Notes under the pieces: model-generated
The model's database searches: none
Seen by the model: the letters and a program-made list of their open reading frames with translations, nothing else
What the model was told of the DNA's origin: nothing
Shown here: positions 48,485 through 58,005 of the stretch, piece by piece
Layout of the letters: each line of letters opens with the position of its first letter
How positions within the stretch are numbered: position 1 is the first letter of the stretch
Assembly: GCF_002245355.1 (NCBI RefSeq)
Contig: NZ_NOWF01000010.1
Coordinates: 1-64,000 of the forward strand
Origin: Paludifilum halophilum
GTDB taxonomy: Bacteria > Bacillota > Bacilli > Thermoactinomycetales > DSM-45169
DNA: 64,000 bases
Direction: 5' to 3'
Program-made: the position numbers and the translations under genes

Positions 48485-51217
48485 GTGTCAGAAGGCAGCC
48501 GTTATGTGGACTGGGACACCGAACAAGTGACATCCTACTTTGGAGTCGATCCCGCCGAGGGGCTGAATGAAGCACAGGCGGCGGAGCGCCTCCGTAAAAC
48601 GGGGGCCAACCAGCTGTCCGAAGGGGCCAAGCTGTCGCCGATGGCTCTGCTCCTCAATCAGTTTAAGGATTTTATGGTACTGGTGTTGCTGGCGGCCACT
48701 CTGGTATCCGGGCTGCTGGGGGAATATACCGATGCGATCGCTATTATCGCCATTGTCGTATTGAATGCCATACTGGGCTTCGTACAGGAATTCCGGGCGG
48801 AGAAGTCATTGAGCGCCTTGAAAAAGTTGTCTGCTCCAACAGCCCGGGTGAAGCGGAGCGGGAGATGGATCCGCATCCCGGCGGCGGATCTGGTTCCCGG
48901 AGATATGATTTCCCTGGAGAGCGGCGATCGGGTTCCTGCCGATCTTCGCCTGATTCAGGCGGAAAACTTGTATATCGAGGAGTCGGCCCTCACTGGAGAA
49001 TCCGTCCCTGTTAACAAAACTGATGCCAAACTGCCCGGGGGTGAAGTGCCTCTGGGAGACCGTAAGAATATGGGCTTTTTAGGAACCATGGCCGTTCGGG
49101 GGACAGGCACCGGCATTGTTGTCGCCACCGGCATGAACACGGAGATGGGCCGGATCGCCCATCTGATTCAGACGACAGAGACGATGCAGACGCCTTTGCA
49201 GCGCCGTTTGGAGCAGTTGGGTAAGATTTTGATCGGGGTTTCCCTATTCCTGACGGCCGTCGTGGTCCTGACGGGAATCATTCACGGACACGAAGCTTAC
49301 AAGATGTTTTTGGCCGGGGTCAGCCTGGCGGTGGCCGCCATTCCCGAAGGGTTGCCCGCGATCGTTACGATCGCTCTCGCCCTGGGCGTTCAGCGGATGA
49401 TCAAGCGGCGGGCGATCGTCCGCAAGCTTCCGTCAGTGGAAACCTTGGGTTGTGCCTCGGTGATTGGTTCGGATAAGACCGGCACCCTCACCCAAAACAA
49501 AATGACGGTCACCCATCTGTGGACGGATGGCCGCCGGATGGAGGTAAGCGGATCCGGTTACCGACCGGAGGGAGATTTCCACTGCGACGGCCGCAAGGTG
49601 ACACCGGGAAAGGATCATGCCTTAAAGCAGTTGTTGGAAATCGCTGTCCTGTGTAACAATGCCGCTTTGATCCGGGAAGAAGAACGGGAAGGTCTGTTGA
49701 GGCGCAAACAGGAAAGCTGGCGGGTCGACGGAGATCCGACGGAAGGTGCTTTGTTGGTGGCGGGGGCCAAGGGCGATATGACTTCACAGGGATTGAATCG
49801 TATCTGGTCCCGGGTGAAGGAGTTTCCCTTTGATTCGGAACGGAAAATGATGTCGGTTCTGGTGGAGAAAAAAGGGGGCAAACGGATGCTCCTGGCCAAG
49901 GGTGCACCGGATGTTTTGCTCAATAAATGCACCCATATTCTGCATCAGGGACGGACGGTTCCTTTGACGGACGCCCTTCGCAGTCAGGTCAGCCGGGTCA
50001 ATGAGAAGCTGGCATCGATGGCTTTGCGCAATTTGGCCTTTGCTTGCCGGGAATGGAGCGGGACGGAACCCGCTTCCGAAGCGGCGGCGGAACGGAACCT
50101 GGTTTTCGTCGGTTTGGCGGGGATGATCGATCCTCCCCGGGAAGAGGTGAGGGATGCGATTCGCACCTGCCGCCGGGCCGGGATCAAAACCGTGATGATC
50201 ACCGGAGACCACCAGACCACCGCTGTGGCCATCGCCCGGCAATTAGGCATTCTGACAGGGAGCGGTTTGACCGTCAACGGAAGCGAACTTCAACAGATGA
50301 GTGATACCCAGTTTCAGAAAAAAGTGAATCACATCGATGTTTATGCCCGTGTCTCACCGGAGCACAAATTGAGGATCGTCAAGGCCCTGCAAAAGGAGGG
50401 GCATGTAGCGGCAATGACCGGAGACGGAGTAAATGATGCTCCCGCCATCAAAGCGGCGGATATCGGAATTGCTATGGGAATCACCGGAACGGATGTCTCC
50501 AAAGAGGCTTCCTCCCTGGTTCTGGCGGATGATAATTTCACCACGATCGTGTCGGCCATTGAAGAAGGTCGCAACATTTACGACAATATCCGAAAGTTTA
50601 TCAGTTACCTGCTGGCCAGCAACGTGGGGGAGATTCTGGTCATGTTTTTGGCGATGCTCGCCGGGATGCCCCTGCCTTTGGTGCCGATTCAGATCCTGTG
50701 GGTCAATTTAGTGACCGACGGTTTGCCGGCGATGGCTCTCGGGGTGGATCCGGCGGAGGAGGATACGATGGATCGTCCGCCTCGCGACAGCAGGGAGAGT
50801 ATTTTCGCCCGGGGAGTGGGATGGAAAATCTTGACCCGGGGGCTTTTGATCGGATTTTGTACACTGGGCGCCTTCTGGGTGGCTTATGCGGAAGCGCCGG
50901 ACGACTTGGTCCGGGCACAGACCATCGCCTTTTCCACGCTGGTGCTCGCCCAGTTGATCTATGTGTTCGACTGCCGCAGTCGCCAATCCGTTTTCCATCG
51001 AAATCCCTTGAGCAATAAGCCTCTGGTATTGGCGGTATTTTCCTCCGCCCTGTTACTGCTGGCAGTGATGTACTATCCGCCGTTGCAGCCGATTTTCCAT
51101 ACGGTTTCATTGGGTTTCCGGGAATGGATCCTCGTCGTATCCGCCGCGTCCCTGCCCACCTTGCTGGCCGGAATGATCGACCTTTTCCGTCCCGCCCGGC
51201 GTCTGGCTCATGGCTGA
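48485..51217 (+). CDS. Calcium-translocating P-type ATPase (SERCA/PMR1-like, YloB)
   Basis: P2A-type ATPase that pumps Ca2+ (possibly Mn2+) out of the cytoplasm. The 910-residue product has a cation-ATPase N-terminal domain, actuator motif TGES, PEGLPAIVT in M4, the phosphorylation site DKTGTLTQN near residue 327, MITGDH and GDGVNDAPA hinge motifs, and about ten membrane spans. GTG at 48485 has GGGGAGG upstream. B. subtilis YloB, a spore-associated Ca2+-ATPase, has the same neighbour. Substrate preference cannot be proved from sequence. Confidence 0.92.
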   Translation: MSEGSRYVDWDTEQVTSYFGVDPAEGLNEAQAAERLRKTGANQLSEGAKLSPMALLLNQFKDFMVLVLLAATLVSGLLGEYTDAIAIIAIVVLNAILGFVQEFRAEKSLSALKKLSAPTARVKRSGRWIRIPAADLVPGDMISLESGDRVPADLRLIQAENLYIEESALTGESVPVNKTDAKLPGGEVPLGDRKNMGFLGTMAVRGTGTGIVVATGMNTEMGRIAHLIQTTETMQTPLQRRLEQLGKILIGVSLFLTAVVVLTGIIHGHEAYKMFLAGVSLAVAAIPEGLPAIVTIALALGVQRMIKRRAIVRKLPSVETLGCASVIGSDKTGTLTQNKMTVTHLWTDGRRMEVSGSGYRPEGDFHCDGRKVTPGKDHALKQLLEIAVLCNNAALIREEEREGLLRRKQESWRVDGDPTEGALLVAGAKGDMTSQGLNRIWSRVKEFPFDSERKMMSVLVEKKGGKRMLLAKGAPDVLLNKCTHILHQGRTVPLTDALRSQVSRVNEKLASMALRNLAFACREWSGTEPASEAAAERNLVFVGLAGMIDPPREEVRDAIRTCRRAGIKTVMITGDHQTTAVAIARQLGILTGSGLTVNGSELQQMSDTQFQKKVNHIDVYARVSPEHKLRIVKALQKEGHVAAMTGDGVNDAPAIKAADIGIAMGITGTDVSKEASSLVLADDNFTTIVSAIEEGRNIYDNIRKFISYLLASNVGEILVMFLAMLAGMPLPLVPIQILWVNLVTDGLPAMALGVDPAEEDTMDRPPRDSRESIFARGVGWKILTRGLLIGFCTLGAFWVAYAEAPDDLVRAQTIAFSTLVLAQLIYVFDCRSRQSVFHRNPLSNKPLVLAVFSSALLLLAVMYYPPLQPIFHTVSLGFREWILVVSAASLPTLLAGMIDLFRPARRLAHG

Positions 51218-51375
51218 TACCCGCAACGGAACCCCTGATCGTTGAAAAGTGGTGCCGGCTGATGTATTCTCATAGGGAAACCGACCCGATGGTTGCTTGA
51301 AGCGCCATCGGTTTGTTTTATCTTTTGATGAAAGGACGAGGATGGCGCGTTCTTCATGGGACAGCGCCGACAGCG

Positions 51376-52203
51376 ATGAATTTTACCAAAATGCACGGGT
51401 TGGGAAACGACTTTGTCATCGTCTCCGGGGAGGAAAGGCCGCCGGAAAATACGCCGGATTTGGCCCGGCGGATCTGTGACCGCCACTTTGGAGTGGGAGC
51501 CGACGGCCTGGTTTTTATCCTCCCTTCGGAATCCGGCGACTTTGCCATGCGGATCATCAATGCCGACGGAAGTGAAGCGGAGCAATGCGGAAACGCCGTC
51601 CGGTGTGTCTCCAAGTTTTTTTACGAGCGGATGTCCCGGGCCCGCCGGGAACTCCGGGTTGAAACAGGGGCCGGTCTGCAGCGGGTCTGGCTGGAACCCG
51701 ACGGGGAGAAAGTGCGTCGTGTCCGGGTAGACATGGGTCGCCCCGTTCTGGAAGGGAAGGCGGTTCCCACGACCATCGATGCGGAATCGGTGGTGGCGTA
51801 TCCGGTGGAAGTGGGAGAACGGACATTTTCTTTCACCGCTGTTTCCATGGGCAATCCCCATGCGGTCATCCCGGTGGAGGATGCCATCGCTTTTCCGGTG
51901 GAGTTCTGGGGACCCAAACTGGAAGTCCACCCCCTCTTTCCCCATCAGACCAATGTGGAGTTCGTCTCTTTCCGTTCCCGGTCGGAGCTGGATATGCGTG
52001 TCTGGGAACGGGGAGTCGGTCGGACAATGGCTTGCGGGTCCGGTGCCTGCGCTTCCGCCGTCGCTTCGGCTCTGACGGGTCGGACGGATCGGCGGGTCAC
52101 GGTTCATCTTCAGGGAGGGGATTTGGAGATCGATTGGAACGAAAAAGACGACCGCGTTTACATGACGGGTCCGGCGGAGACGGTGTTTGAAGGAAAGTGG
52201 TGA
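51376..52203 (+). CDS. dapF: Diaminopimelate epimerase
   Basis: Cofactor-independent epimerase that converts LL- to meso-diaminopimelate for peptidoglycan and lysine. The 275-residue product has the N-terminal MNFTKMHGLGNDF and the two catalytic cysteines in SEAEQCGNAVRC and ACGSGACASA. ATG at 51376 gives the family N terminus although no strong ribosome site is visible; the frame is open for 21 codons upstream, so an earlier start is possible. It agrees with the meso-DAP-type MurE. Confidence 0.92.
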   Translation: MNFTKMHGLGNDFVIVSGEERPPENTPDLARRICDRHFGVGADGLVFILPSESGDFAMRIINADGSEAEQCGNAVRCVSKFFYERMSRARRELRVETGAGLQRVWLEPDGEKVRRVRVDMGRPVLEGKAVPTTIDAESVVAYPVEVGERTFSFTAVSMGNPHAVIPVEDAIAFPVEFWGPKLEVHPLFPHQTNVEFVSFRSRSELDMRVWERGVGRTMACGSGACASAVASALTGRTDRRVTVHLQGGDLEIDWNEKDDRVYMTGPAETVFEGKW

Positions 52204-52221
52204 GTCTCGACTGATTTTTCA

Positions 52222-52250
52222 TTTCATGCTCTCCGCTTTCGTTGTATAAT
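52222..52250 (+). promoter_or_regulatory. Putative sigma-A promoter of ilvA
   Basis: A perfect TATAAT at 52245-52250 lies 30 bases before the ilvA start. The -35 candidate TTTCAT at 52222-52227 (17-base spacer) is weak. Confidence 0.55.
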
Positions 52251-52279
52251 GGTTGGAAAAACAATCGGGGGCATGTTCA

Positions 52280-53575
52280 TTGAAACAAGAGGTTGCGAAT
52301 GGTGTGAAGGAGCGCAATCATCAAGACCGGCAGACGGTAACCGTCGAGGATATCATTTTCGCCAATCATTTGTTGAAAGATGTTGCCATCCATACTCCCT
52401 TACAGCGGAATGAGATCCTGTCCAACCGGTACGGGTGTGACGTGTATTTGAAACGGGAGGATTTGCAGGTCGTCCGTTCCTTTAAACTGAGGGGAGCATA
52501 CAATGTGATCCGCAACCTGCCGACGGAAAGGCTGGAAAACGGGGTGGTCTGCGCCAGTGCGGGAAACCATGCCCAAGGGATCGCCTACTCCTGTCAAAGC
52601 TTGCAGATCACGGGGAAAATCTTTATGCCCAACACCACACCCAGCCAGAAGGTGACCCAAGTCAAGCGGTTCGGCGGTCCCTATGTCGAGGTAATCCTGT
52701 CCGGAGACACTTTCGATGATTCCCTGGCAGAGGCTTTGGCCTATGGTAAGAAGCACGGGATGGAGTTTATCCACCCCTTTGAAAATCCGAAGACCATCGC
52801 CGGACAAGGGACGGTAGGCCTGGAAATTTTGAACGACATGCAAAAACCGGTGGATTATCTCTTTGTCGGCATCGGCGGTGGAGGGTTGGCCGCAGGAGTC
52901 GGCTCTTACGTCAAAAGCTTGAGTCCCTCAACCCAAATGGTTGGAGTGGAAGCGACGGGAGCCCCTTCCATGAAACGTTCGGTAGAGACCGGTCAAGTGG
53001 TTTCTCTGGACCGGGTCGATAAATTCGTCGACGGAACCGCCGTTCAGAGGGTGGGAGAGATTAATTTTCAAATCTGCAGGGAAGTGGTCGATGAATTCGC
53101 CCTGGTTCCGGAAGGAAAAGTATGTACCACCATTCTGGACTTGTACAACGAGAACGCCATTGTCGCCGAGCCGGCGGGTGCTTTATCCATCGCCGCCCTG
53201 GATCAATACCGGGACCGGATCAAGGGAAAGAGTGTAGTCTGTGTGGTAAGCGGAGGGAACAACGATATCGACCGGATGCAGGAGATCAAGGAGCGTTCCC
53301 TCATTTTCGAAGGGTTGAAGCATTATTTTACGGTCAATTTTCCGCAGCGGGCCGGCGCGTTACGGGAGTTTCTGGATGAGGTGCTGGGTCCCGACGACGA
53401 CATCACTCGCTTTGAGTACACGAAGAAAAACAGTAAAGAGAACGGGCCCGCCCTGGTGGGCATTGAGTTGAAACGCCGGTCGGACTATACGCCGCTGATC
53501 GAACGGATGAGAAAAAAAGGTTTTCAGTATATGGAGATCAATAAAGATCCTTATTTGTTCAATCTGTTAATCTGA
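52280..53575 (+). CDS. ilvA: Threonine ammonia-lyase (threonine deaminase)
   Basis: PLP enzyme that converts threonine to 2-oxobutanoate, the first step of isoleucine synthesis. The 431-residue product has the PLP-lysine motif SFKLRGAYN near residue 70, the glycine-rich phosphate loop GIGGGGLAAG, and a short C-terminal ACT-like regulatory domain (about residues 335-431), similar to the B. subtilis-type enzyme, not the longer E. coli one. TTG at 52280 has CGGGGG upstream; the frame is open to TTG 52253. Isoleucine inhibition is expected for the family. Confidence 0.93.
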   Translation: MKQEVANGVKERNHQDRQTVTVEDIIFANHLLKDVAIHTPLQRNEILSNRYGCDVYLKREDLQVVRSFKLRGAYNVIRNLPTERLENGVVCASAGNHAQGIAYSCQSLQITGKIFMPNTTPSQKVTQVKRFGGPYVEVILSGDTFDDSLAEALAYGKKHGMEFIHPFENPKTIAGQGTVGLEILNDMQKPVDYLFVGIGGGGLAAGVGSYVKSLSPSTQMVGVEATGAPSMKRSVETGQVVSLDRVDKFVDGTAVQRVGEINFQICREVVDEFALVPEGKVCTTILDLYNENAIVAEPAGALSIAALDQYRDRIKGKSVVCVVSGGNNDIDRMQEIKERSLIFEGLKHYFTVNFPQRAGALREFLDEVLGPDDDITRFEYTKKNSKENGPALVGIELKRRSDYTPLIERMRKKGFQYMEINKDPYLFNLLI

Positions 53576-53580
53576 GCCCA

Positions 53581-53612
53581 ACAGCCGAGGGAGTTCCCTT
53601 CGGCTGTTTTCT
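53581..53612 (+). terminator. Terminator after ilvA
   Basis: ACAGCCGA and TTCGGCTGT form the main stem, extended by GGG/CCC, around a short loop, followed by TTTTCTT. Confidence 0.85.
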
Positions 53613-53782
53613 TCGTGAATGAGTCTTAGCCTCAGGGTACTTGACGATAAGACCCTATTCTTTTCTTTCCTCCAGCAATCAGAAGTGTATTTGCTTTTGT
53701 GTGGATGGACCTGCTACGATGTGAATATTCAGACGTGTTCCGGACAAGCGATGGTTTCTGGATCGTTGAGGAGGTGGCACAG

Positions 53783-54103
53783 GTGAAAAAGGATCAGGAT
53801 GCGCGGGATTCGGGATGGCGGGAAGATCCGCGATATAAGATCGCCAACCGGGAAGCGGGGACCGGCGTCGGACTGGCTCTGCTCAACTTTTTCTGGTGGT
53901 TCGGTTTTGCTTACGGGATGGGGTCGAGGCCGGTGGAGGAATATCGTTATATTCTCGGTTTTCCGGACTGGTTTTTTTACAGTTGTATCATCGGCTTTTT
54001 CGTGATTGGTTTTTTGGTTTGGGCGGTCGTTACTTTTTTATTTGAAGATGTTTCCTTGGAAGATTCCCCGGAGGAACAGGAAGGGGGTGGAGAAAGCGAA
54101 TGA
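53783..54103 (+). CDS. YhdT family small membrane protein
   Basis: The 106-residue protein has two membrane segments (near residues 30-50 and 67-90) and an acidic C-terminal tail. The family (YhdT, DUF997) is characteristically encoded directly upstream of panF, and it is presumed to be an accessory to the pantothenate symporter, though this is not proved. The open frame extends 28 codons upstream, but GTG at 53783 has GAGGAGGTGG at good spacing. It overlaps panF by four bases. Confidence 0.85.
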   Translation: MKKDQDARDSGWREDPRYKIANREAGTGVGLALLNFFWWFGFAYGMGSRPVEEYRYILGFPDWFFYSCIIGFFVIGFLVWAVVTFLFEDVSLEDSPEEQEGGGESE

Positions 54104-55569
54104 ATGTTTCCCTTGTCTGGCCGATGCTTTTGTACTTGGCCGCTGTTTTCGTCATCGGCTATTTTTCCTCCAAACATATGGGCAAAGCCCCGCGGTTTTT
54201 GCAGGAATATTTTCTTGGGGGGAGGGAGTTGGGCGGGTTTATGCTGGCGATGACCCTGACGGCTACTTACGGGAGCGCCAGCAGCTTTCTCGGAGGTCCG
54301 GGAACGGCTTATACGCTGGGCCTCGGTTGGGTCTTGCTCGCCATGTCCCAACTAGTGACCGGATATTTTACGCTGGCGGTGCTGGGGAAAAAATTCGCCA
54401 TCATGTCCCGGAAAATCGGGGCGGTCACCCTGGTGGACTTTTTACAGGCTCGCTATCGCAGTAAGGGAGTCGTCTTATGGTCCTCCTTTGCCATCCTGCT
54501 GTTTCTGTTTTCGGCGATGGCCGCCCAATGGGTGGGAGGGGGCCGTCTGATTCAATCCTTTACCGGCATTCCCTATGAGGCGGCTCTGTTCATCTTTGCC
54601 GTCACGGTTCTGGGGTATGTGGCGGTGGGAGGCTTTCGCGCCGTGGCGATCACCGATGCCATTCAAGGGGTGATCATGGTGGCGGGAACCGTTGTCTTGC
54701 TGATCGCGACCGTGGTGGTCGGTGGTGGGGTGGAGCCGATCATGGAAAAGCTGGCGGCGGAGAATCCCCGTCTGATCACACCCTTCGGAGCGGATGGTTC
54801 CTTGACCCCCTTATATGTCTCATCCTTCTGGATTCTGGTCGGGGTCGGTGTAGTCGGACTCCCCCAAGTGGCGGTCCGGGCGATGTCTTATAAAGATTCG
54901 CGGGCGATGCACCGGGCCATGGTGATCGGTACTTTTGTTATTGGCGCGATTATGCTGGGGATGCATTTGATCGGCGTCTTTGCCCGGGCCGTCGTTCCCG
55001 GGGTAGAGGTGGGGGACACGGTGATGCCTGTTCTCGCTTTGAAGGTGTTGCCGGCGTGGTTGGCGGGAATCTTCCTGGCGGCACCGATGGCGGCGATCAT
55101 GTCGACGGTGGACTCCCTTCTGCTTTTAATCAGTTCCACCCTGATCAAGGATGTCTATTTGAACTATATCCGCCCGGAAGCCGATGCTCGTACCGTGAAG
55201 ATCCTCAGTGTCACCGTGACGGCGGTAATCGGCGTTTTGGTATTTTTGACAGCGATAAAACCGCCGGAACTTCTCATTTGGCTCAATTTGTACGCCTTTG
55301 GTGGGCTGGAGGCCGCTTTTATCTGGCCGATTGTTCTCGGTTTGTACTGGAAGAAGGGAAATGACTGCGGTGCGATGATTTCCATCATTGTCGGTATGGC
55401 GTCCTACCTGGTTTTCGGGAGAATTTGGGAGAATCCCCTGGGAATGCACGGCGTCGTATTGCCTGTGATTTTATCGTTGCTCGGGTATGTTATTGGAAGT
55501 TGGCTGACCAGTCATCGCGACAGGGAGCGGCAGCGGGAGATTATCGTCCGTTTTTGGGGTGTCCGGTAA
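54100..55569 (+). CDS. panF: Sodium/pantothenate symporter PanF
   Basis: Sodium:solute symporter (SSS family) that imports pantothenate. The 489-residue product has about 13 membrane spans. It carries SSS motifs such as TYGSASSFLGGPG near residue 50, GGFRAVAITDAIQG near residue 170, and AAPMAAIMSTVDSLLL in the second half. The start overlaps yhdT (ATGA). Identity as PanF is based on the yhdT pairing and SSS family features; another organic substrate is possible. Confidence 0.87.
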   Translation: MNVSLVWPMLLYLAAVFVIGYFSSKHMGKAPRFLQEYFLGGRELGGFMLAMTLTATYGSASSFLGGPGTAYTLGLGWVLLAMSQLVTGYFTLAVLGKKFAIMSRKIGAVTLVDFLQARYRSKGVVLWSSFAILLFLFSAMAAQWVGGGRLIQSFTGIPYEAALFIFAVTVLGYVAVGGFRAVAITDAIQGVIMVAGTVVLLIATVVVGGGVEPIMEKLAAENPRLITPFGADGSLTPLYVSSFWILVGVGVVGLPQVAVRAMSYKDSRAMHRAMVIGTFVIGAIMLGMHLIGVFARAVVPGVEVGDTVMPVLALKVLPAWLAGIFLAAPMAAIMSTVDSLLLLISSTLIKDVYLNYIRPEADARTVKILSVTVTAVIGVLVFLTAIKPPELLIWLNLYAFGGLEAAFIWPIVLGLYWKKGNDCGAMISIIVGMASYLVFGRIWENPLGMHGVVLPVILSLLGYVIGSWLTSHRDRERQREIIVRFWGVR

Positions 55570-55661
55570 CCGGCGGGATTCTGAGGCTTCCTTCTCCCTG
55601 CAGGCGGTATGAACCCGGATTTTTATTTCGGCGTTTTTTTGTATGGATCAATTCGGAGCAA

Positions 55662-55691
55662 TTGACATCGTAGTTATAAAATTAGTAGAAT
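55662..55691 (+). promoter_or_regulatory. Sigma-A promoter of the peroxiredoxin gene
   Basis: Consensus TTGACA (55662-55667), 18-base spacer, TAGAAT (55686-55691). Within the spacer, TTATAAAATTAGTAG matches about 10 of 14 positions of the PerR box, so peroxide control is possible but unproved. The transcript would carry a leader of about 245 bases. Confidence 0.7.
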
Positions 55692-55699
55692 ACAAAGAA

Positions 55700-55945
55700 A
55701 CCGATAACCAAGTAAGTTGATAAGAATTCATTCCTATTGGGTCGAATCTTGGGTTTTTGCTTTTTTAAAGGAGGTGATCGCCGGCTTCTTTCGGACCGTG
55801 TCTCGCAGCTCATCGTTCCCCGGTCGTGAGGTTGGAGTCCAACATATCCGAAGACAGGCTTGTTGATGAACCATATGGCTCATCCCATTGCTGAATCATC
55901 AACAAGCCTGACCCAAAAAGATTCACATATTAGGAGGTATTTTTC
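55700..55945 (+). other. Long structured 5' leader of the peroxiredoxin gene
   Basis: No gene is evident. It holds an isolated extended Shine-Dalgarno-like AAAGGAGGTGATC near 55768-55780 that is not followed by a normally spaced start codon. It also holds a small hairpin GTTGG/CCAAC near 55831-55842 and a perfect 15-base inverted repeat, CAGGCTTGTTGATGA (55855-55869) with TCATCAACAAGCCTG (55896-55910), ending 36 bases before the ATG. No known riboswitch was recognised. Confidence 0.55.
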
Positions 55946-56602
55946 ATGTCCACGGAGATCGAAACGCAAGCGACCCCCACCCTTCCGAAAATCGGCGATC
56001 CCGCCCCGCAATTTACCGCAAAGACTACACAAGGAGAGGTCAGCCTTTCCGATTATAAAGGCAAATGGGTTCTCCTCTTTTCCCATCCCGCGGATTTTAC
56101 CCCGGTATGCACCACGGAGTTTATCGCTTTTGCGAAGCAGAACGATGAGTTTGCCAAGCGGGATGTTCAATTGCTCGGTCTCAGCATCGACAGCCTTCCG
56201 GCTCATTTGGCCTGGGTCAATAATATCCGCGAAAAAATGGGCGTGGAGGTTCCTTTCCCTGTCATCGCCGATCTGTCGACGGCAGTGGCTCAAAAATACG
56301 GCATGATTCACCCGGAAGCCAGTGAAACCACCACGGTTCGCTGTGTATTCGTCATCGACGACAAGCAAGTGATTCGGGCTATCATTTATTACCCGCTCAA
56401 TGTCGGACGGAACATCGATGAGGTGCTTCGTTTGGTCGACGCACTGCAAACGGCGGATAAACATGCCGTTGCCGCTCCCGCCAACTGGCGGCCCGGCGAG
56501 GAAGTGGTCGAGCCGGCACCGCAGAATGACGCCGGGGTGAAGGAACGGTTGAAAGAAAACACGGAAGGAACCGACTGGTACCTCAAGAAAAAGAAACTTT
56601 AA
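55946..56602 (+). CDS. 1-Cys peroxiredoxin (Prx6-type)
   Basis: Thiol peroxidase that reduces H2O2 and organic peroxides. The 218-residue product has the peroxidatic cysteine in DFTPVCTTEF near residue 53 and the Prx6/AhpC C-terminal domain with GRNIDEVLRLVDALQ and the A-N-W-x-P-G-E motif typical of the Prx6 subgroup. The only other cysteine lies near residue 133 in VRCVF. AGGAGGT precedes ATG 55946. It is monocistronic with its own promoter and terminator. Confidence 0.92.
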   Translation: MSTEIETQATPTLPKIGDPAPQFTAKTTQGEVSLSDYKGKWVLLFSHPADFTPVCTTEFIAFAKQNDEFAKRDVQLLGLSIDSLPAHLAWVNNIREKMGVEVPFPVIADLSTAVAQKYGMIHPEASETTTVRCVFVIDDKQVIRAIIYYPLNVGRNIDEVLRLVDALQTADKHAVAAPANWRPGEEVVEPAPQNDAGVKERLKENTEGTDWYLKKKKL

Positions 56603-56607
56603 CGATT

Positions 56608-56638
56608 AACCCCGGAATTTTTCCGGGGTTTCTTTTTG
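56608..56638 (+). terminator. Terminator after the peroxiredoxin gene
   Basis: AACCCCGGAA / TTCCGGGGTT around a short T loop is followed by TCTTTTTG. Confidence 0.87.
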
Positions 56639-56746
56639 TTTGGTTTTTATTGACGGTAAATGGTTGGTTTGGTGTAACAGTGGGCTGTTTTTTTTCGTTT
56701 ATATGATTACATGGAATATTATTATTGTTTTAAGGAGAGGGAGTCT

Positions 56747-57952
56747 TTGTCAAAAACAATTGCTGTCGTCGGTGCGTTGGACACCAAAGGAAAGGACTAT
56801 GCTTTTGTCAAGCAGGAAATCGAGAAGCGGGGCCATCATGCCCTTCTGATCAATACGGGTATTCTCGAAGCCCCTTATATTGAACCGGACATCTCTTCCG
56901 AACAGGTCGCCGAAGCCAGCGGTGTCTCCTTGGAGGAACTGAGAGAAAAAAGGGATAAGTCCCTGGCTATGTCGGCTATGACCAAGGGAGTGGCGGTTAT
57001 AGTCAAGGAGTTGTTTGAAGCGGGTAAGATCGATGCCGGTTTTTCGATGGGGGGGTCCAACGGTACCATCATCGGAACGGCGGCTTTGCGGGCTCTTCCC
57101 ATCGGTGTCCCCAAAGTGATGGTGAGTACGGTTGCTTCCGGAGATACGCAACCCTATGTCGGAATCAGCGATGTGGTGATGTTTCCATCCATTTTGGATG
57201 TTTCAGGGGTTAATCGATTCAGCGCCCATATCTATACGAACGCTGTCGGCGCAGTGGTCGGTATGGTGGAGGCGGAGCAGCCGAAAATCGATGGCAATCC
57301 GTTGATAACGGCATCCATGTTTGGAAATACGACGACAGCTGTCAACCAGTGTACCGAGCATCTGGAGAAAGAAGGCTACGAAGTTCTGGTCTTTCACGCG
57401 ACGGGGACTGGTGGTCAGACAATGGAAGCGCTGGTGGAGAAGGGATACATCACCGGGATGCTGGATATCACCACCACAGAATTGGCCGATGAGCTGGTGG
57501 GCGGAGTCTTGTCCGCAGGTCCGACGCGGATGGATGCGGCGGCAAAGTGGGGGTTGCCTCAGGTGATTGCACCGGGTTGTCTGGACATGGTCAATTTTTG
57601 GGATATGGACAGTGTGCCCGCTGAATTCAAGGACCGGGTGATCTATCAGTGGAATCCCAATGTGACCCTGATGCGGACCAATCCCGAGGAAAATGAGGCC
57701 CTGGGAAGAATTCTCGCCGAAAAGGCGAATCGGTGTACCGGACCGGCGGCTGTATTTTTACCCCTAAAGGGGGTTTCGGCATTGGACGCTCCGGATAAGG
57801 AGTTTTGGTGGCCGGAAGCGGATGAGGCTTTGTTCGCCTCCATTAAAAGATATATTAGGAAAGAAATTCCGGTTTATGAATTGGACTACAATATCAACGA
57901 TCCGGAGTTTGCAAAAGCGGCGACGGACAAGTTATTGGAATTGCTCGATTAG
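56747..57952 (+). CDS. Tm-1-like ATP-binding domain protein (UPF0261)
   Basis: The 401-residue protein belongs to UPF0261, whose N-terminal half resembles the ATP-binding domain of tomato Tm-1, an inhibitor of tobamovirus RNA replication. The blocks [20 protein letters not shown] at the start, [20 protein letters not shown] near residue 103, [12 protein letters not shown] and [14 protein letters not shown] are family marks. Its bacterial function is not established. I chose TTG at 56747 because AAGGAGAGGGA lies directly upstream; ATG at 56711 is the alternative. It is followed after 53 bases by a TIM-barrel partner; in Tm-1 the two domains are fused. Confidence 0.9.
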   Translation: MSKTIAVVGALDTKGKDYAFVKQEIEKRGHHALLINTGILEAPYIEPDISSEQVAEASGVSLEELREKRDKSLAMSAMTKGVAVIVKELFEAGKIDAGFSMGGSNGTIIGTAALRALPIGVPKVMVSTVASGDTQPYVGISDVVMFPSILDVSGVNRFSAHIYTNAVGAVVGMVEAEQPKIDGNPLITASMFGNTTTAVNQCTEHLEKEGYEVLVFHATGTGGQTMEALVEKGYITGMLDITTTELADELVGGVLSAGPTRMDAAAKWGLPQVIAPGCLDMVNFWDMDSVPAEFKDRVIYQWNPNVTLMRTNPEENEALGRILAEKANRCTGPAAVFLPLKGVSALDAPDKEFWWPEADEALFASIKRYIRKEIPVYELDYNINDPEFAKAATDKLLELLD

Positions 57953-57957
57953 AGTGG

Positions 57958-57971
57958 GGAAAGCGCTTAAA
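57958..57971 (+). promoter_or_regulatory. Possible CcpA cre site
   Basis: GGAAAGCGCTTAAA matches about 12 of 14 positions of the catabolite-response consensus and contains the palindromic core AAGCGCTT. It lies between the Tm-1-like gene and its TIM-barrel partner. Confidence 0.3.
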
Positions 57972-58005
57972 TCTCTCCAAAAACAAATCGAAAGCGGGGA
58001 ACCGT

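Noticed and set aside
55768-55790. AAAGGAGGTGATC resembling the complement of the 16S rRNA 3' end, considered as an rRNA fragment
   Set aside because: The match stops after 13 bases, and neighbouring 16S sequence is absent, so it is only an extended Shine-Dalgarno-like string.
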